From Streptomyces sp. AC512_CC834 (GTDB taxonomy: Bacteria > Actinomycetota > Actinomycetes > Streptomycetales > Streptomycetaceae): DNA of 64,000 nt. The notes beneath the pieces were generated by a model that did not search any database, was not told the origin of the DNA, and saw only the letters and a list, made by a program, of their open reading frames with translations. This document shows, piece after piece, positions 1-7,318 of the stretch (its first letter is position 1; every line of letters starts with the position of its first letter). The stretch is from the NCBI RefSeq assembly GCF_019049325.1, contig NZ_JAGMUO010000030.1, forward strand, positions 1-64,000, read 5' to 3'. The position numbers and the translations under genes were made by a program.

Positions 1-2046
1 GCATCTGCCCCTGCTCCCGCACCCCCGGCTTCGGCGGCTGAGGAAACCGTCGTCGTTCCTCCCCCTCCACCCGAGTCGGTGTCCGCTGCCGAGCCTGTGC
101 GGGCGCCCCTGCCGAGGCCTGCCGCCGCTTCCGCGCCGGTGCCCGCGTCGGCCCTTGCCGAGCCTGTGCCGGCCTCTGCTGCCGGTCCTGGGCGACCGGG
201 GCCTGTGTCCGCCCCGGGGGACCCCACCGCACCTGTGCTCCGCTCCGTCGCCGACCCCCTGGACCACCCCGATCCGTACACCGCCGCCCAGGCCGCGGCC
301 ACGGAGAGCCTGATCCGCTGCTGGACCCGGGAGGCCGACGTACCCGCCCCCGACAACGGCGTCCTCCACGTGCCGCTCCCGGCCTGGGGTGCGGGTGCGG
401 CCCTGGCCGTTCCCGTCCACTACTGGTCCCCGACCGGGCTGCACCGCTTCGGCCTCCCACGCCTGGCCGGCGCGCCCGCCCCGGCGCCCCCCGTGGACGC
501 GGTCACGCTGGCCGCGCTGCTTGTGCGGGAGACGGCCGGCGCCCCGGGCCCGGACGCTCCCGACCTCGTCGCGCGTGTCGCCGACTCCGTCCGCCGCACC
601 GCCGTATTCCTCCGCGATCGCGAGGCACGCCCCGACTGCGACACCGGTCATCCGGCGCCGCCGCCCCCCGACCTGTTCCTCGCCGCCGAGCAGGCGCTTC
701 TCCTCGGGCACCCGCTGCATCCCACCCCGAAGAGCCGCGAAGGCCTCACCGAGGCGGAGGCGCGCCGGTACTCACCGGAACTGCGCGGCTCCTTCCCCCT
801 GCACTGGGTGGCCGTCGCGCCCTGCGTACTGGCCGCCGACTCGGCCTGGACCGAGCGCGGCCGCCCGGTCACCGCGCCCATGCTCACCGCGCGCCTGGCC
901 GCGGACGATCCGGCGCCGCCGGACGGATACGCGGTCCTTCCGATGCACCCCTGGCAGTTCCGCGCGGTCATGCACCGGCCCGGGCCCGCCGCACTGCTGG
1001 CCGCCGGGCTGCTCAGGGACCTCGGAGTCCAGGGTGCCCCATGGCATCCCACCTCCTCCCTGCGGACCGTGCACCGCACCGGTGCCCCCGCCATGCTCAA
1101 GCTCTCCCTGGCCCTGCACATCACCAACTCCCGACGGGAGAACCTCCGCAAGGAACTCCACCGCGGGGTCGAGGTCCACCGGCTGCTGCGCCGCGGCCTG
1201 TCCCGCCAGTGGCAGGCGGCCCATCCGGACTTCGACGTCGTCCGCGACCCGGCCTGGCTCGCCGTCGACGGACCGGACGGCAGGCCCGTGCGCGGGCTGG
1301 ACGTCGTCATCCGCCACAACCCCTTCCGGCCCACGGACGACGTGTCCTGCGTGGCCGGTCTCGTCGCGCCGCGACCGCACGCGCGCGTGGACGGCTCCGA
1401 CCCGCACCCCGCTGCCGCCTCCGTCCCGCGCTCCCGGCTGGCCGAGGTCGTCACCCGGCTCGCCGGGCGGACCGGCCGCCCGCGCGGAGCCGTCGCCGCC
1501 GAGTGGTTCCTGCGCTACCTGCACCACGTCGTACGTCCCGTCCTGTGGCTGGACGCCCACGCGGGAATCGCCCTGGAGGCGCACCAGCAGAACACGCTCG
1601 TGCTCCTGGACGCCGACGGCTGGCCCGCCGGCGGCCGCTACCGCGACAACCAGGGCTACTACTTCCGCGAGTCCCGGCGCGCGGAACTCGACGCCAGGCT
1701 GCCCGGGATCGCGGAGCACAGCGACACCTTCGTGGCCGACGAGGTGACCGACGAGCGCTTCGCGTACTACCTCGCCGTCAACAACGTGTTCGGCCTCATC
1801 GGCGCCTTCGGCTCCCAGCGTCTCGCCGACGAACGGCTGCTGCTGGCCGCCTTCCGCCACTTCCTCGGCACGCTCTCCTCGGGCCCGGCCCCCATGGGCG
1901 GTTCGCTCCCGGCACGTCTCCTCGACTCGCCCGTCCTGCGTTGCAAGGCCAACCTGCTGACCCGTTTGCACGGCCTCGACGAACTCGTCGGCCCGGTGGA
2001 CACCCAGTCCGTCTACGTCACGATCACCAACCCGCTGCGCGCCTGA
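1..2046 (+). CDS. NIS siderophore synthetase (IucA/IucC family), 5' end outside window
   Basis: Cytosolic ATP-dependent ligase of the NRPS-independent siderophore type; the family condenses a carboxylate such as citrate or succinate with an amine or hydroxylamine. Family motifs are visible. Counting from the GTG at 79, they are the HPxxPKSREG block at about 211-222, the KLSLALHITNSRREN segment at 341-355, EAHQQN at 500-505 and RDNQGYY at 522-528. The conserved core begins near residue 60. Before it lies an Ala/Pro-rich stretch whose frame stays open to the left edge, so the GTG at 79 may be internal. It is followed 83 bp later by a siderophore-type acetyltransferase, which suggests the right end of a siderophore operon. 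The substrate cannot be read from this fragment. Confidence 0.88.
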   Translation, partial: ASAPAPAPPASAAEETVVVPPPPPESVSAAEPVRAPLPRPAAASAPVPASALAEPVPASAAGPGRPGPVSAPGDPTAPVLRSVADPLDHPDPYTAAQAAATESLIRCWTREADVPAPDNGVLHVPLPAWGAGAALAVPVHYWSPTGLHRFGLPRLAGAPAPAPPVDAVTLAALLVRETAGAPGPDAPDLVARVADSVRRTAVFLRDREARPDCDTGHPAPPPPDLFLAAEQALLLGHPLHPTPKSREGLTEAEARRYSPELRGSFPLHWVAVAPCVLAADSAWTERGRPVTAPMLTARLAADDPAPPDGYAVLPMHPWQFRAVMHRPGPAALLAAGLLRDLGVQGAPWHPTSSLRTVHRTGAPAMLKLSLALHITNSRRENLRKELHRGVEVHRLLRRGLSRQWQAAHPDFDVVRDPAWLAVDGPDGRPVRGLDVVIRHNPFRPTDDVSCVAGLVAPRPHARVDGSDPHPAAASVPRSRLAEVVTRLAGRTGRPRGAVAAEWFLRYLHHVVRPVLWLDAHAGIALEAHQQNTLVLLDADGWPAGGRYRDNQGYYFRESRRAELDARLPGIAEHSDTFVADEVTDERFAYYLAVNNVFGLIGAFGSQRLADERLLLAAFRHFLGTLSSGPAPMGGSLPARLLDSPVLRCKANLLTRLHGLDELVGPVDTQSVYVTITNPLRA

Positions 2047-2129
2047 CCGGCTCGCCGCCGCCCTCTCACCGGCCCACTTCACTCCGCCCCAGCCCACTTC
2101 ACACTCCGCCCTCCCGAAAGAGCGACACC

Positions 2130-2840
2130 TTGTCTTCCACGCCACCCACCGACGCGAGCGCCGACGACACCCTGGACCTGCACCTGCCCGACGACTTCCT
2201 CGCCCTCTTCGGGAACGCGGGTCCTGAGGGCACGGAGCACGCGGAGGCGGGCGCGACACCGGCCGGTCAGGACCTGCTCGACCGCGTCGCCGACTGGGGC
2301 CCGGCCCTCACCCCCGCGGGCGTGTTCCAGTTGGTGCCCGTCCGCGTCGAACGGGACGTTCCGCTGGTCGCCCGCTGGATGAACGACCCCGCCGTCGCCG
2401 CGTACTGGGAGCTGACCGGGCCGCGGAGCGTGACGGAGGACCACGTGCGGGCGCAGCTCACCGGCGACGGTCGCAGCGTGCCGTGCGTCGGGGTGCTGGA
2501 CGGGGTGCCGATGAGCTACTGGGAGATCTACCGGGCCGACCTCGACCCGTTGGCCCGGTACTGTCCCGTCCGGCCGCACGACACCGGCATCCACCTCCTG
2601 ATCGGCGATGACGCCGACCGTGGGCAGGGCATCGGGACCACGCTGATCAGGACCGTCACCGACCTCGTCCTGGCCGGACGGCCCGCCTGCACGCGGGTGC
2701 TCGCCGAACCTGACGTCCGCAACACCCCCTCCGTCGCCGCGTTTCTCGGCGCGGGGTTCCGGTTCGCCGCTGAGGTCGACCTGCCCGCCAAGCGAGCCGC
2801 CCTCCTGGTCCGCGAGCGCACGGCGCCCGAATTCCCGTGA
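2130..2840 (+). CDS. Siderophore-type GNAT N-acetyltransferase (AlcB/IucB-like)
   Basis: Predicted acyl-CoA-dependent acyltransferase of the GNAT fold, the type that acylates the hydroxylamine of hydroxamate siderophores (IucB/AlcB/RhbD). The fold region runs from about residue 65 to the end. It carries the YWEIYRADLDPLARY segment, GIHLLIGDD, the acetyl-CoA loop RGQGIGTTLI and the terminal VAAFLGAGF block. An acidic leader of about 60 residues precedes it. I chose the TTG at 2130 because it gives a 236-residue protein beginning MSSTPPTDAS just after the upstream synthetase. An ATG at 2379 would remove the first strand of the fold. The start is uncertain because no strong ribosome binding site is seen. 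Pairing with the NIS synthetase supports a role in siderophore assembly. Confidence 0.8.
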   Translation: MSSTPPTDASADDTLDLHLPDDFLALFGNAGPEGTEHAEAGATPAGQDLLDRVADWGPALTPAGVFQLVPVRVERDVPLVARWMNDPAVAAYWELTGPRSVTEDHVRAQLTGDGRSVPCVGVLDGVPMSYWEIYRADLDPLARYCPVRPHDTGIHLLIGDDADRGQGIGTTLIRTVTDLVLAGRPACTRVLAEPDVRNTPSVAAFLGAGFRFAAEVDLPAKRAALLVRERTAPEFP

Positions 2841-3004
2841 CTCCCGCGACTCCAGTGACATTCGTGATGCCCGTGATTCCCGGTCCCGCCCCATCAGGAG
2901 CCACCCTTGCCCCGGCTGTCCCCACCTGCCCTCCGGCCTCTTCCGTCCCTCGCGCCCGCCTTGCCCGCCCGTTTGTCAGTCCCGGGCCGTAGGGTGGTCG
3001 CGCT

Positions 3005-5086
3005 ATGACGAAGCCCTCACTCCCCGAACTCCTGCACGCCGCCGTCACCGCCGTCGGCGGCACGGAGCGTCCCGGCCAGGTGACCATGGCCGGAGCCGTC
3101 GAGGAAGCCATCGACGGTGGCTCCCATCTGCTGGTCCAGGCCGGCACCGGCACCGGAAAGTCACTGGGTTACCTGGTGCCCGCGCTGGCGCACGGGGCGG
3201 GGGGTCCCCCGGGCGAAGCCGCCGGGAGGGTCGTCGTGGCCACGGCGACCCTGGCCCTGCAGCGCCAGCTCGTCGAGCGGGACCTGCCCCGTACGGTCGA
3301 CGCGCTCCACCCCCAACTGCGCCGCCGCCCGGAGTTCGCGATGCTCAAGGGCAGGTCGAACTACCTGTGCCTGCACCGCCTGCACGAGGGAGTCCCGCAG
3401 GACGAGGAGGAGGGCCTCTTCGACCAGTTCGAGGCCGCCGCTCCCACCAGCAAGCTGGGCCAGGACCTGCTGCGGATGCGCGACTGGGCGGACGCGACCG
3501 AGACCGGTGACCGGGACGACCTCACGCCGGGCGTCTCCGACCGCGCCTGGTCGCAGGTGTCGGTGTCCTCCCGGGAGTGCCTCGGCGCCTCGAAGTGCGC
3601 CTACGGCGCCGAGTGCTTCGCCGAGATGGCCCGCGAGCGCGCCAAGCTCTCCGAGGTGGTCGTCACCAACCACGCGCTGCTCGCCATCGACGCCATTGAG
3701 GGCGCCCCCGTCCTGCCGCCGCACGAGGTGCTGATCGTCGACGAGGCGCACGAGCTGGTCTCCCGGGTCACCGGGGTCGCCACCGGCGAGCTCACGCCCG
3801 GCCAGGTCAACCGCGCGGTGCGCCGCGCCGCGAAGCTGGCCAACGAGAAGGCCGCCGACCAGCTCCAGACCGCCGCGGAGGGCTTCGAGCGGCTGATGGA
3901 GCTGGCGCTGCCGGGCCGCCTCGAGGAGATCCCGGAGGACCTCGGATACGCGCTGATGGCGCTGCGCGACGCCTGCCGCACGGTCATCTCCGCGATCGGC
4001 GCGACCCGCGACAAGTCCGTGCAGGACGAGGACGCCGTCCGCAAGCAGGCACTGGCCTCCGTCGAGTCCGTGCACGACGTGGCGGAGCGGATCACGAACG
4101 GCTCCGAGTGGGACGTCGTCTGGTACGAGCGACACGAGCCCCGCGGCGGAGCCGCATATCGACACAGTGGTGCCTCGCTGCGCGTCGCACCCATGTCCGT
4201 CGCGGGCCTGCTGCGCGAGAAGCTGTTCACCGACCGCTCGGTCGTCCTGACCTCCGCGACCCTGAAGCTGGGCGGCGACTTCAACGGCGTCGGGGCGTCG
4301 CTGGGCCTCGCCCCCGAGGGCACCGAGGGCGACGACGTGCCCCAGTGGAAGGGCGTCGACGTGGGCTCCCCCTTCGACTACCGCAAGCAGGGCATCCTCT
4401 ACGTCGCCAAGCACCTGGCGCGCCCCGCCCGGGACGGCGACCGCGGCGACATGCTCGACGAGCTCACCGAGCTGGTCCAGGCGGCGGGCGGCCGCACGCT
4501 CGGCCTGTTCTCCTCGATGCGCGCGGCCCAGATGGCCGCCGAGGAGCTGCGCTCGCGCATCCCGGAGTATCCGATCCTCCTCCAGGGCGAGGAGACGCTC
4601 GGCGAGCTGATCAAGAACTTCGCCGCCGACCCGAGGACCTGCCTCTTCGGCACGCTGTCACTGTGGCAGGGGGTCGACGTTCCCGGGCCGAGCTGCCAAC
4701 TGGTCGTCATGGACAAGATCCCCTTCCCGCGCCCGGACGACCCCCTGATGAGCGCCCGCCAGAAGGCGGTGGAGGAGGCCGGGGGCAACGGCTTCATGGC
4801 GGTCGCCGCGACGCACGCCGCGCTGCTGATGGCCCAGGGCGCGGGCCGGCTCGTCCGGGCGTCCGGCGACCGCGGTGTGGTCGCCGTACTGGACCAGCGG
4901 CTGGCGACGGCCCGGTACGGGAGCTATCTGAAGGCGTCCCTGCCCGACTTCTGGTTCACCACGGACCGCAACCAGGTCCGCAAGTCGCTCGCCGCGATCG
5001 ACGCGAAGGCACGGCAGACCGAGGTCGCAGGTCAGACCGAGGGCGCAGGCCAGGCGGAGAGCGCGGGGCCGGTGGAGGGCGACTGA
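3005..5086 (+). CDS. dinG: DinG/XPD-family ATP-dependent DNA helicase
   Basis: A 693-residue superfamily 2 helicase of the iron-sulfur DinG/XPD group, expected to unwind DNA 5'-3' during repair or replication-transcription conflict. Walker A AGTGTGKS is at 46-53. Four cysteines, C122, C192, C198 and C204, have the spacing of the 4Fe-4S cluster. The DEAH box is at 246-249. SATL, the LFGTLSLWQGVDVPG motif and the motif VI region QGAGRLVR follow in order. The last about 20 residues are a low-complexity Gly/Ala/Glu tail. The gene converges on lexA and shares a hairpin terminator with it. No SOS-type box was found in its own upstream 164 bp, so LexA control of this gene is not supported here. Confidence 0.9.
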   Translation: MTKPSLPELLHAAVTAVGGTERPGQVTMAGAVEEAIDGGSHLLVQAGTGTGKSLGYLVPALAHGAGGPPGEAAGRVVVATATLALQRQLVERDLPRTVDALHPQLRRRPEFAMLKGRSNYLCLHRLHEGVPQDEEEGLFDQFEAAAPTSKLGQDLLRMRDWADATETGDRDDLTPGVSDRAWSQVSVSSRECLGASKCAYGAECFAEMARERAKLSEVVVTNHALLAIDAIEGAPVLPPHEVLIVDEAHELVSRVTGVATGELTPGQVNRAVRRAAKLANEKAADQLQTAAEGFERLMELALPGRLEEIPEDLGYALMALRDACRTVISAIGATRDKSVQDEDAVRKQALASVESVHDVAERITNGSEWDVVWYERHEPRGGAAYRHSGASLRVAPMSVAGLLREKLFTDRSVVLTSATLKLGGDFNGVGASLGLAPEGTEGDDVPQWKGVDVGSPFDYRKQGILYVAKHLARPARDGDRGDMLDELTELVQAAGGRTLGLFSSMRAAQMAAEELRSRIPEYPILLQGEETLGELIKNFAADPRTCLFGTLSLWQGVDVPGPSCQLVVMDKIPFPRPDDPLMSARQKAVEEAGGNGFMAVAATHAALLMAQGAGRLVRASGDRGVVAVLDQRLATARYGSYLKASLPDFWFTTDRNQVRKSLAAIDAKARQTEVAGQTEGAGQAESAGPVEGD

Positions 5087-5143
5087 CTGCTCGCCGCGGC
5101 CCGCCCCGCGCCCTGCCGGGGCCGCCGGACCCCGCACAGCGCG

Positions 5144-5177
5144 GGGCCCCGGAACCGGCGCAGAGGTTCCGGGGCCC
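5144..5177. terminator. Bidirectional hairpin between dinG and lexA
   Basis: Perfect 13-bp inverted repeat GGGCCCCGGAACC / GGTTCCGGGGCCC with an 8-nt loop, lying between two convergent stop codons. There is no T tract, as is usual in Streptomyces. Confidence 0.7.
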
Positions 5178-5225
5178 GGTCGGGTCGGCGGGTCGCCGTC
5201 ACGGCGTACCCGCCCGCCGCGGCGC

Positions 5226-6005
5226 TCAGACGCGGCGCAGTACGGCCACCACCTTGCCGAGGATGGTCGCGTCGTCACCGGGGATCGGCTCGTACGCCGA
5301 GTTGTGCGGGAGGAGCCAGACGTGGCCGTCCTCGCGCTTGAAGCGCTTGACGGTGGCCTCGCCGTCGAGCATCGCGGCCACGATGTCGCCGTTCTCGGCG
5401 ACGGGCTGGCGGCGGACCGTGACCCAGTCGCCGTCGCAGATCGCGGCCTCGATCATGGAGTCGCCGACGACCTTCAGGACGAACAGCTCACCGTCGCCGA
5501 CCAGTTGCCGGGGGAGCGGGAAGACGTCCTCGACGGACTCCTCGGCGAGGATCGGACCACCGGCGGCGATGCGTCCGACCAGCGGGACATACGACGCGGC
5601 CGGCTTTCCGGCGGTGTCCGTGGGCTGCACCGAGGCGGCCTGGTCGGAGCCGCGCACCTCGTAGGCGCGCGGACGGTGCGGGTCGCGGCGCAGGAAGCCC
5701 TTGCGCTCCAGTGCCATGAGCTGGTGTGCGACGGACGAGGTGCTGGAGAGACCGACGGCCTGGCCGATCTCCCGCATCGACGGCGGGTATCCGCGTCGCT
5801 GCACCGAGTCGCGGATCACCTCGATCACCCGGCGCTGGCGGTCGGTGAGTCCCGAGCTGTCCGCCCGGATGCCGGGAGGTCGTCCCGGCATGGAGCGCTT
5901 GTGCCCCTCGGGATTCACGGCGTCGTTCATCGCGTTCACCGGCTCAGGTCGGCCCTGGGGGCGGTCCTGGGCAGTGATGGTGGCACTGTCGGCGGTGGTG
6001 GTCAC
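5226..6005 (-). CDS. lexA: LexA, SOS response repressor and autoprotease
   Basis: Transcriptional repressor of the SOS regulon that cleaves itself when RecA filaments form on damaged DNA. The 259-residue protein begins at a GTG at 6005, chosen because GAGAGGGG sits just upstream; the frame is open further upstream but has no ribosome site there. Residues about 45-110 form the winged helix ([36 protein letters not shown]). The Ala-Gly autocleavage site is in [10 protein letters not shown]. The catalytic serine is in VVGDSMIEA and the lysine in ATVKRFKRE. All elements look intact. It is divergent from nrdR-nrdJ and has an operator matching the actinobacterial SOS box in its promoter region, implying autoregulation. 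Confidence 0.96.
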   Translation of the reverse strand: MTTTADSATITAQDRPQGRPEPVNAMNDAVNPEGHKRSMPGRPPGIRADSSGLTDRQRRVIEVIRDSVQRRGYPPSMREIGQAVGLSSTSSVAHQLMALERKGFLRRDPHRPRAYEVRGSDQAASVQPTDTAGKPAASYVPLVGRIAAGGPILAEESVEDVFPLPRQLVGDGELFVLKVVGDSMIEAAICDGDWVTVRRQPVAENGDIVAAMLDGEATVKRFKREDGHVWLLPHNSAYEPIPGDDATILGKVVAVLRRV

Positions 6006-6065
6006 GTCGGCCCCTCTCGATGGTCTCCCTGCTGCACAACGGTAGTAGCTTTCGAAAGGTTGCGC

Positions 6066-6079
6066 CAAACACACGTTCG
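6066..6079 (-). promoter_or_regulatory. LexA-binding SOS box upstream of lexA
   Basis: On the minus strand this reads CGAACGTGTGTTTG, which fits the actinobacterial consensus CGAACRNNNGTTYG at every defined position. It lies 61 bp before the lexA start. A palindrome CTTTCGAAAG (6049-6058) and a possible -10 TACTAC lie between it and the gene. Confidence 0.75.
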
Positions 6080-6449
6080 AGTGAAAAACCGCGAATCACT
6101 CGCCCGCATCGCATGTCTGGGTGTATGGCTACCGTGGTGCCTGGCGGACAAAAGGGCTCATTGCTGTACTCTTCACCGCCGTGGTGACAACCTCGGGGAT
6201 GTCGCTCCAGTCTGCCATCCGGCATCCCGTTCGACGGGGCGGGTCTCCCATCCCTCGCGGTAGTCCCACGCCCCCTCCTCGCGGTGCCCACCGTATCTCC
6301 GCATGCTCCTGGGGGATACGGCTGTGCGCGTGTCCCCCGGCGCCCGCGTCACGACCCTGCGCGCGTGGGGCCGCCGTGTCCGCGTGGCAGTGCGGACGCG
6401 TACGTACAGGCGCGACACGCGTGCAAGGCGTGAATGTGTGCGCCAATCC
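6080..6449. other. Intergenic stretch between lexA and nrdR promoters
   Basis: 370 bp between the SOS box and the NrdR boxes. Reading frames here have atypical codon use and no credible ribosome binding site. I see no gene and no strong repeat in it. Confidence 0.5.
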
Positions 6450-6493
6450 CCACATGTAGTGGTTGGATTGCAGCAGCAGCCCACAAGTTGTGG
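6450..6493. promoter_or_regulatory. Paired NrdR boxes controlling nrdR-nrdJ
   Basis: Two 13-bp palindromic sites, CCACATGTAGTGG (6450-6462) and CCACAAGTTGTGG (6481-6493), have centres 31 bp apart, about three helical turns. This is the arrangement known for NrdR boxes in front of ribonucleotide reductase operons. A possible -10 (TATGCT near 6533) and the nrdR start follow. The second box is a perfect inverted repeat. Confidence 0.75.
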
Positions 6494-6602
6494 TCCCCCG
6501 GGTCTTCGAGCCCGCCGCGATCGCCTATGCTGGGGGCTGCTTCGAGGGGCCTGAAGGGCCTTTCGAGGCCATTGAGTCTGCTGTGAGGAGGGTTCGGAGT
6601 CC

Positions 6603-7151
6603 ATGCACTGCCCCTTCTGCAGGCACCCCGACAGCCGTGTCGTCGACAGCCGTACGACCGACGACGGCACGTCGATCCGCAGGCGCCGCCAGTGTCCTGA
6701 CTGCTCCCGTCGGTTCACGACCGTGGAGACGTGCTCGCTCATGGTGGTGAAGCGGTCCGGGGTCACCGAACCGTTCAGCCGCACCAAGGTCATCAACGGT
6801 GTACGCAAGGCCTGCCAGGGCCGGCCCGCCACCGAGGACGCGCTCGCCCAGCTCGGCCAGCGGGTCGAGGAGGCGGTGCGGGCCACCGGAAGCGCCGAGC
6901 TGACCACCCACGACGTGGGGCTGGCCATCCTCGGCCCCTTGCAGGAGCTCGACCTCGTCGCCTATCTGCGATTCGCCTCCGTCTATCGGGCGTTCGACTC
7001 GCTGGAGGACTTCGAGGCCGCGATCGCGGAACTGAGAGAGACGACGGGGCATCCCGGCGCAGACGACGACGCCGGCGCGGGGAGCCAGGGGAACGACCGC
7101 GGGTCCACGGGGGCGGGACAGGTCCCCGAACCCGCAGGCGCCGCCGACTGA
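6603..7151 (+). CDS. nrdR: NrdR, ATP-cone repressor of ribonucleotide reductase genes
   Basis: Zinc-ribbon/ATP-cone regulator that senses dATP/ATP and represses nrd operons. Zinc ligands C3, C6, C31 and C34 are present, followed by the basic RRFTT segment. The ATP-cone spans about 45-140 ([22 protein letters not shown] ... [13 protein letters not shown]). The last about 30 residues are a Gly/Asp-rich tail. The ATG at 6603 is preceded by GAGGAGGG. It is 167 bp upstream of nrdJ on the same strand and sits behind two NrdR boxes, so it should control its own operon. The 182-residue length is near the Streptomyces norm. Confidence 0.96.
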   Translation: MHCPFCRHPDSRVVDSRTTDDGTSIRRRRQCPDCSRRFTTVETCSLMVVKRSGVTEPFSRTKVINGVRKACQGRPATEDALAQLGQRVEEAVRATGSAELTTHDVGLAILGPLQELDLVAYLRFASVYRAFDSLEDFEAAIAELRETTGHPGADDDAGAGSQGNDRGSTGAGQVPEPAGAAD

Positions 7152-7216
7152 CACGGCGGGCCGGCCCGGACTTCGGCGCCCGGGCCCGGCCGGACGGCGG
7201 CGAGTGAGAAAGACCT

Positions 7217-7246
7217 GTTGCGGGCGGGACGTGAGATGCCCGCAAC
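7217..7246 (+). promoter_or_regulatory. Hairpin in the nrdR-nrdJ intergenic region
   Basis: Inverted repeat GTTGCGGGC / GCCCGCAAC with a 12-nt loop in the 167-bp gap. It could be a partial terminator or a processing site that sets the nrdR:nrdJ ratio; this role is inference. Confidence 0.4.
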
Positions 7247-7318
7247 ACCAGACAGCACACCGTGCCACGGGAACAATCGCGGCACTTCAGGGCGTTTTCG
7301 CCCGTACAGGGAGGCGGC

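Noticed and set aside
772..2259. Long open frame antisense to the NIS synthetase
   Set aside because: A shadow of high third-position GC; composition is Gly/Arg/Val-rich without motifs, and the plus-strand gene has clear family motifs.
2841..3004. SOS box upstream of dinG
   Set aside because: No match to CGAACRNNNGTTYG in the 164-bp gap.
6450..7318. Cobalamin riboswitch for the B12-dependent reductase
   Set aside because: No B12-box-like conserved sequence was seen; NrdR boxes explain the control.
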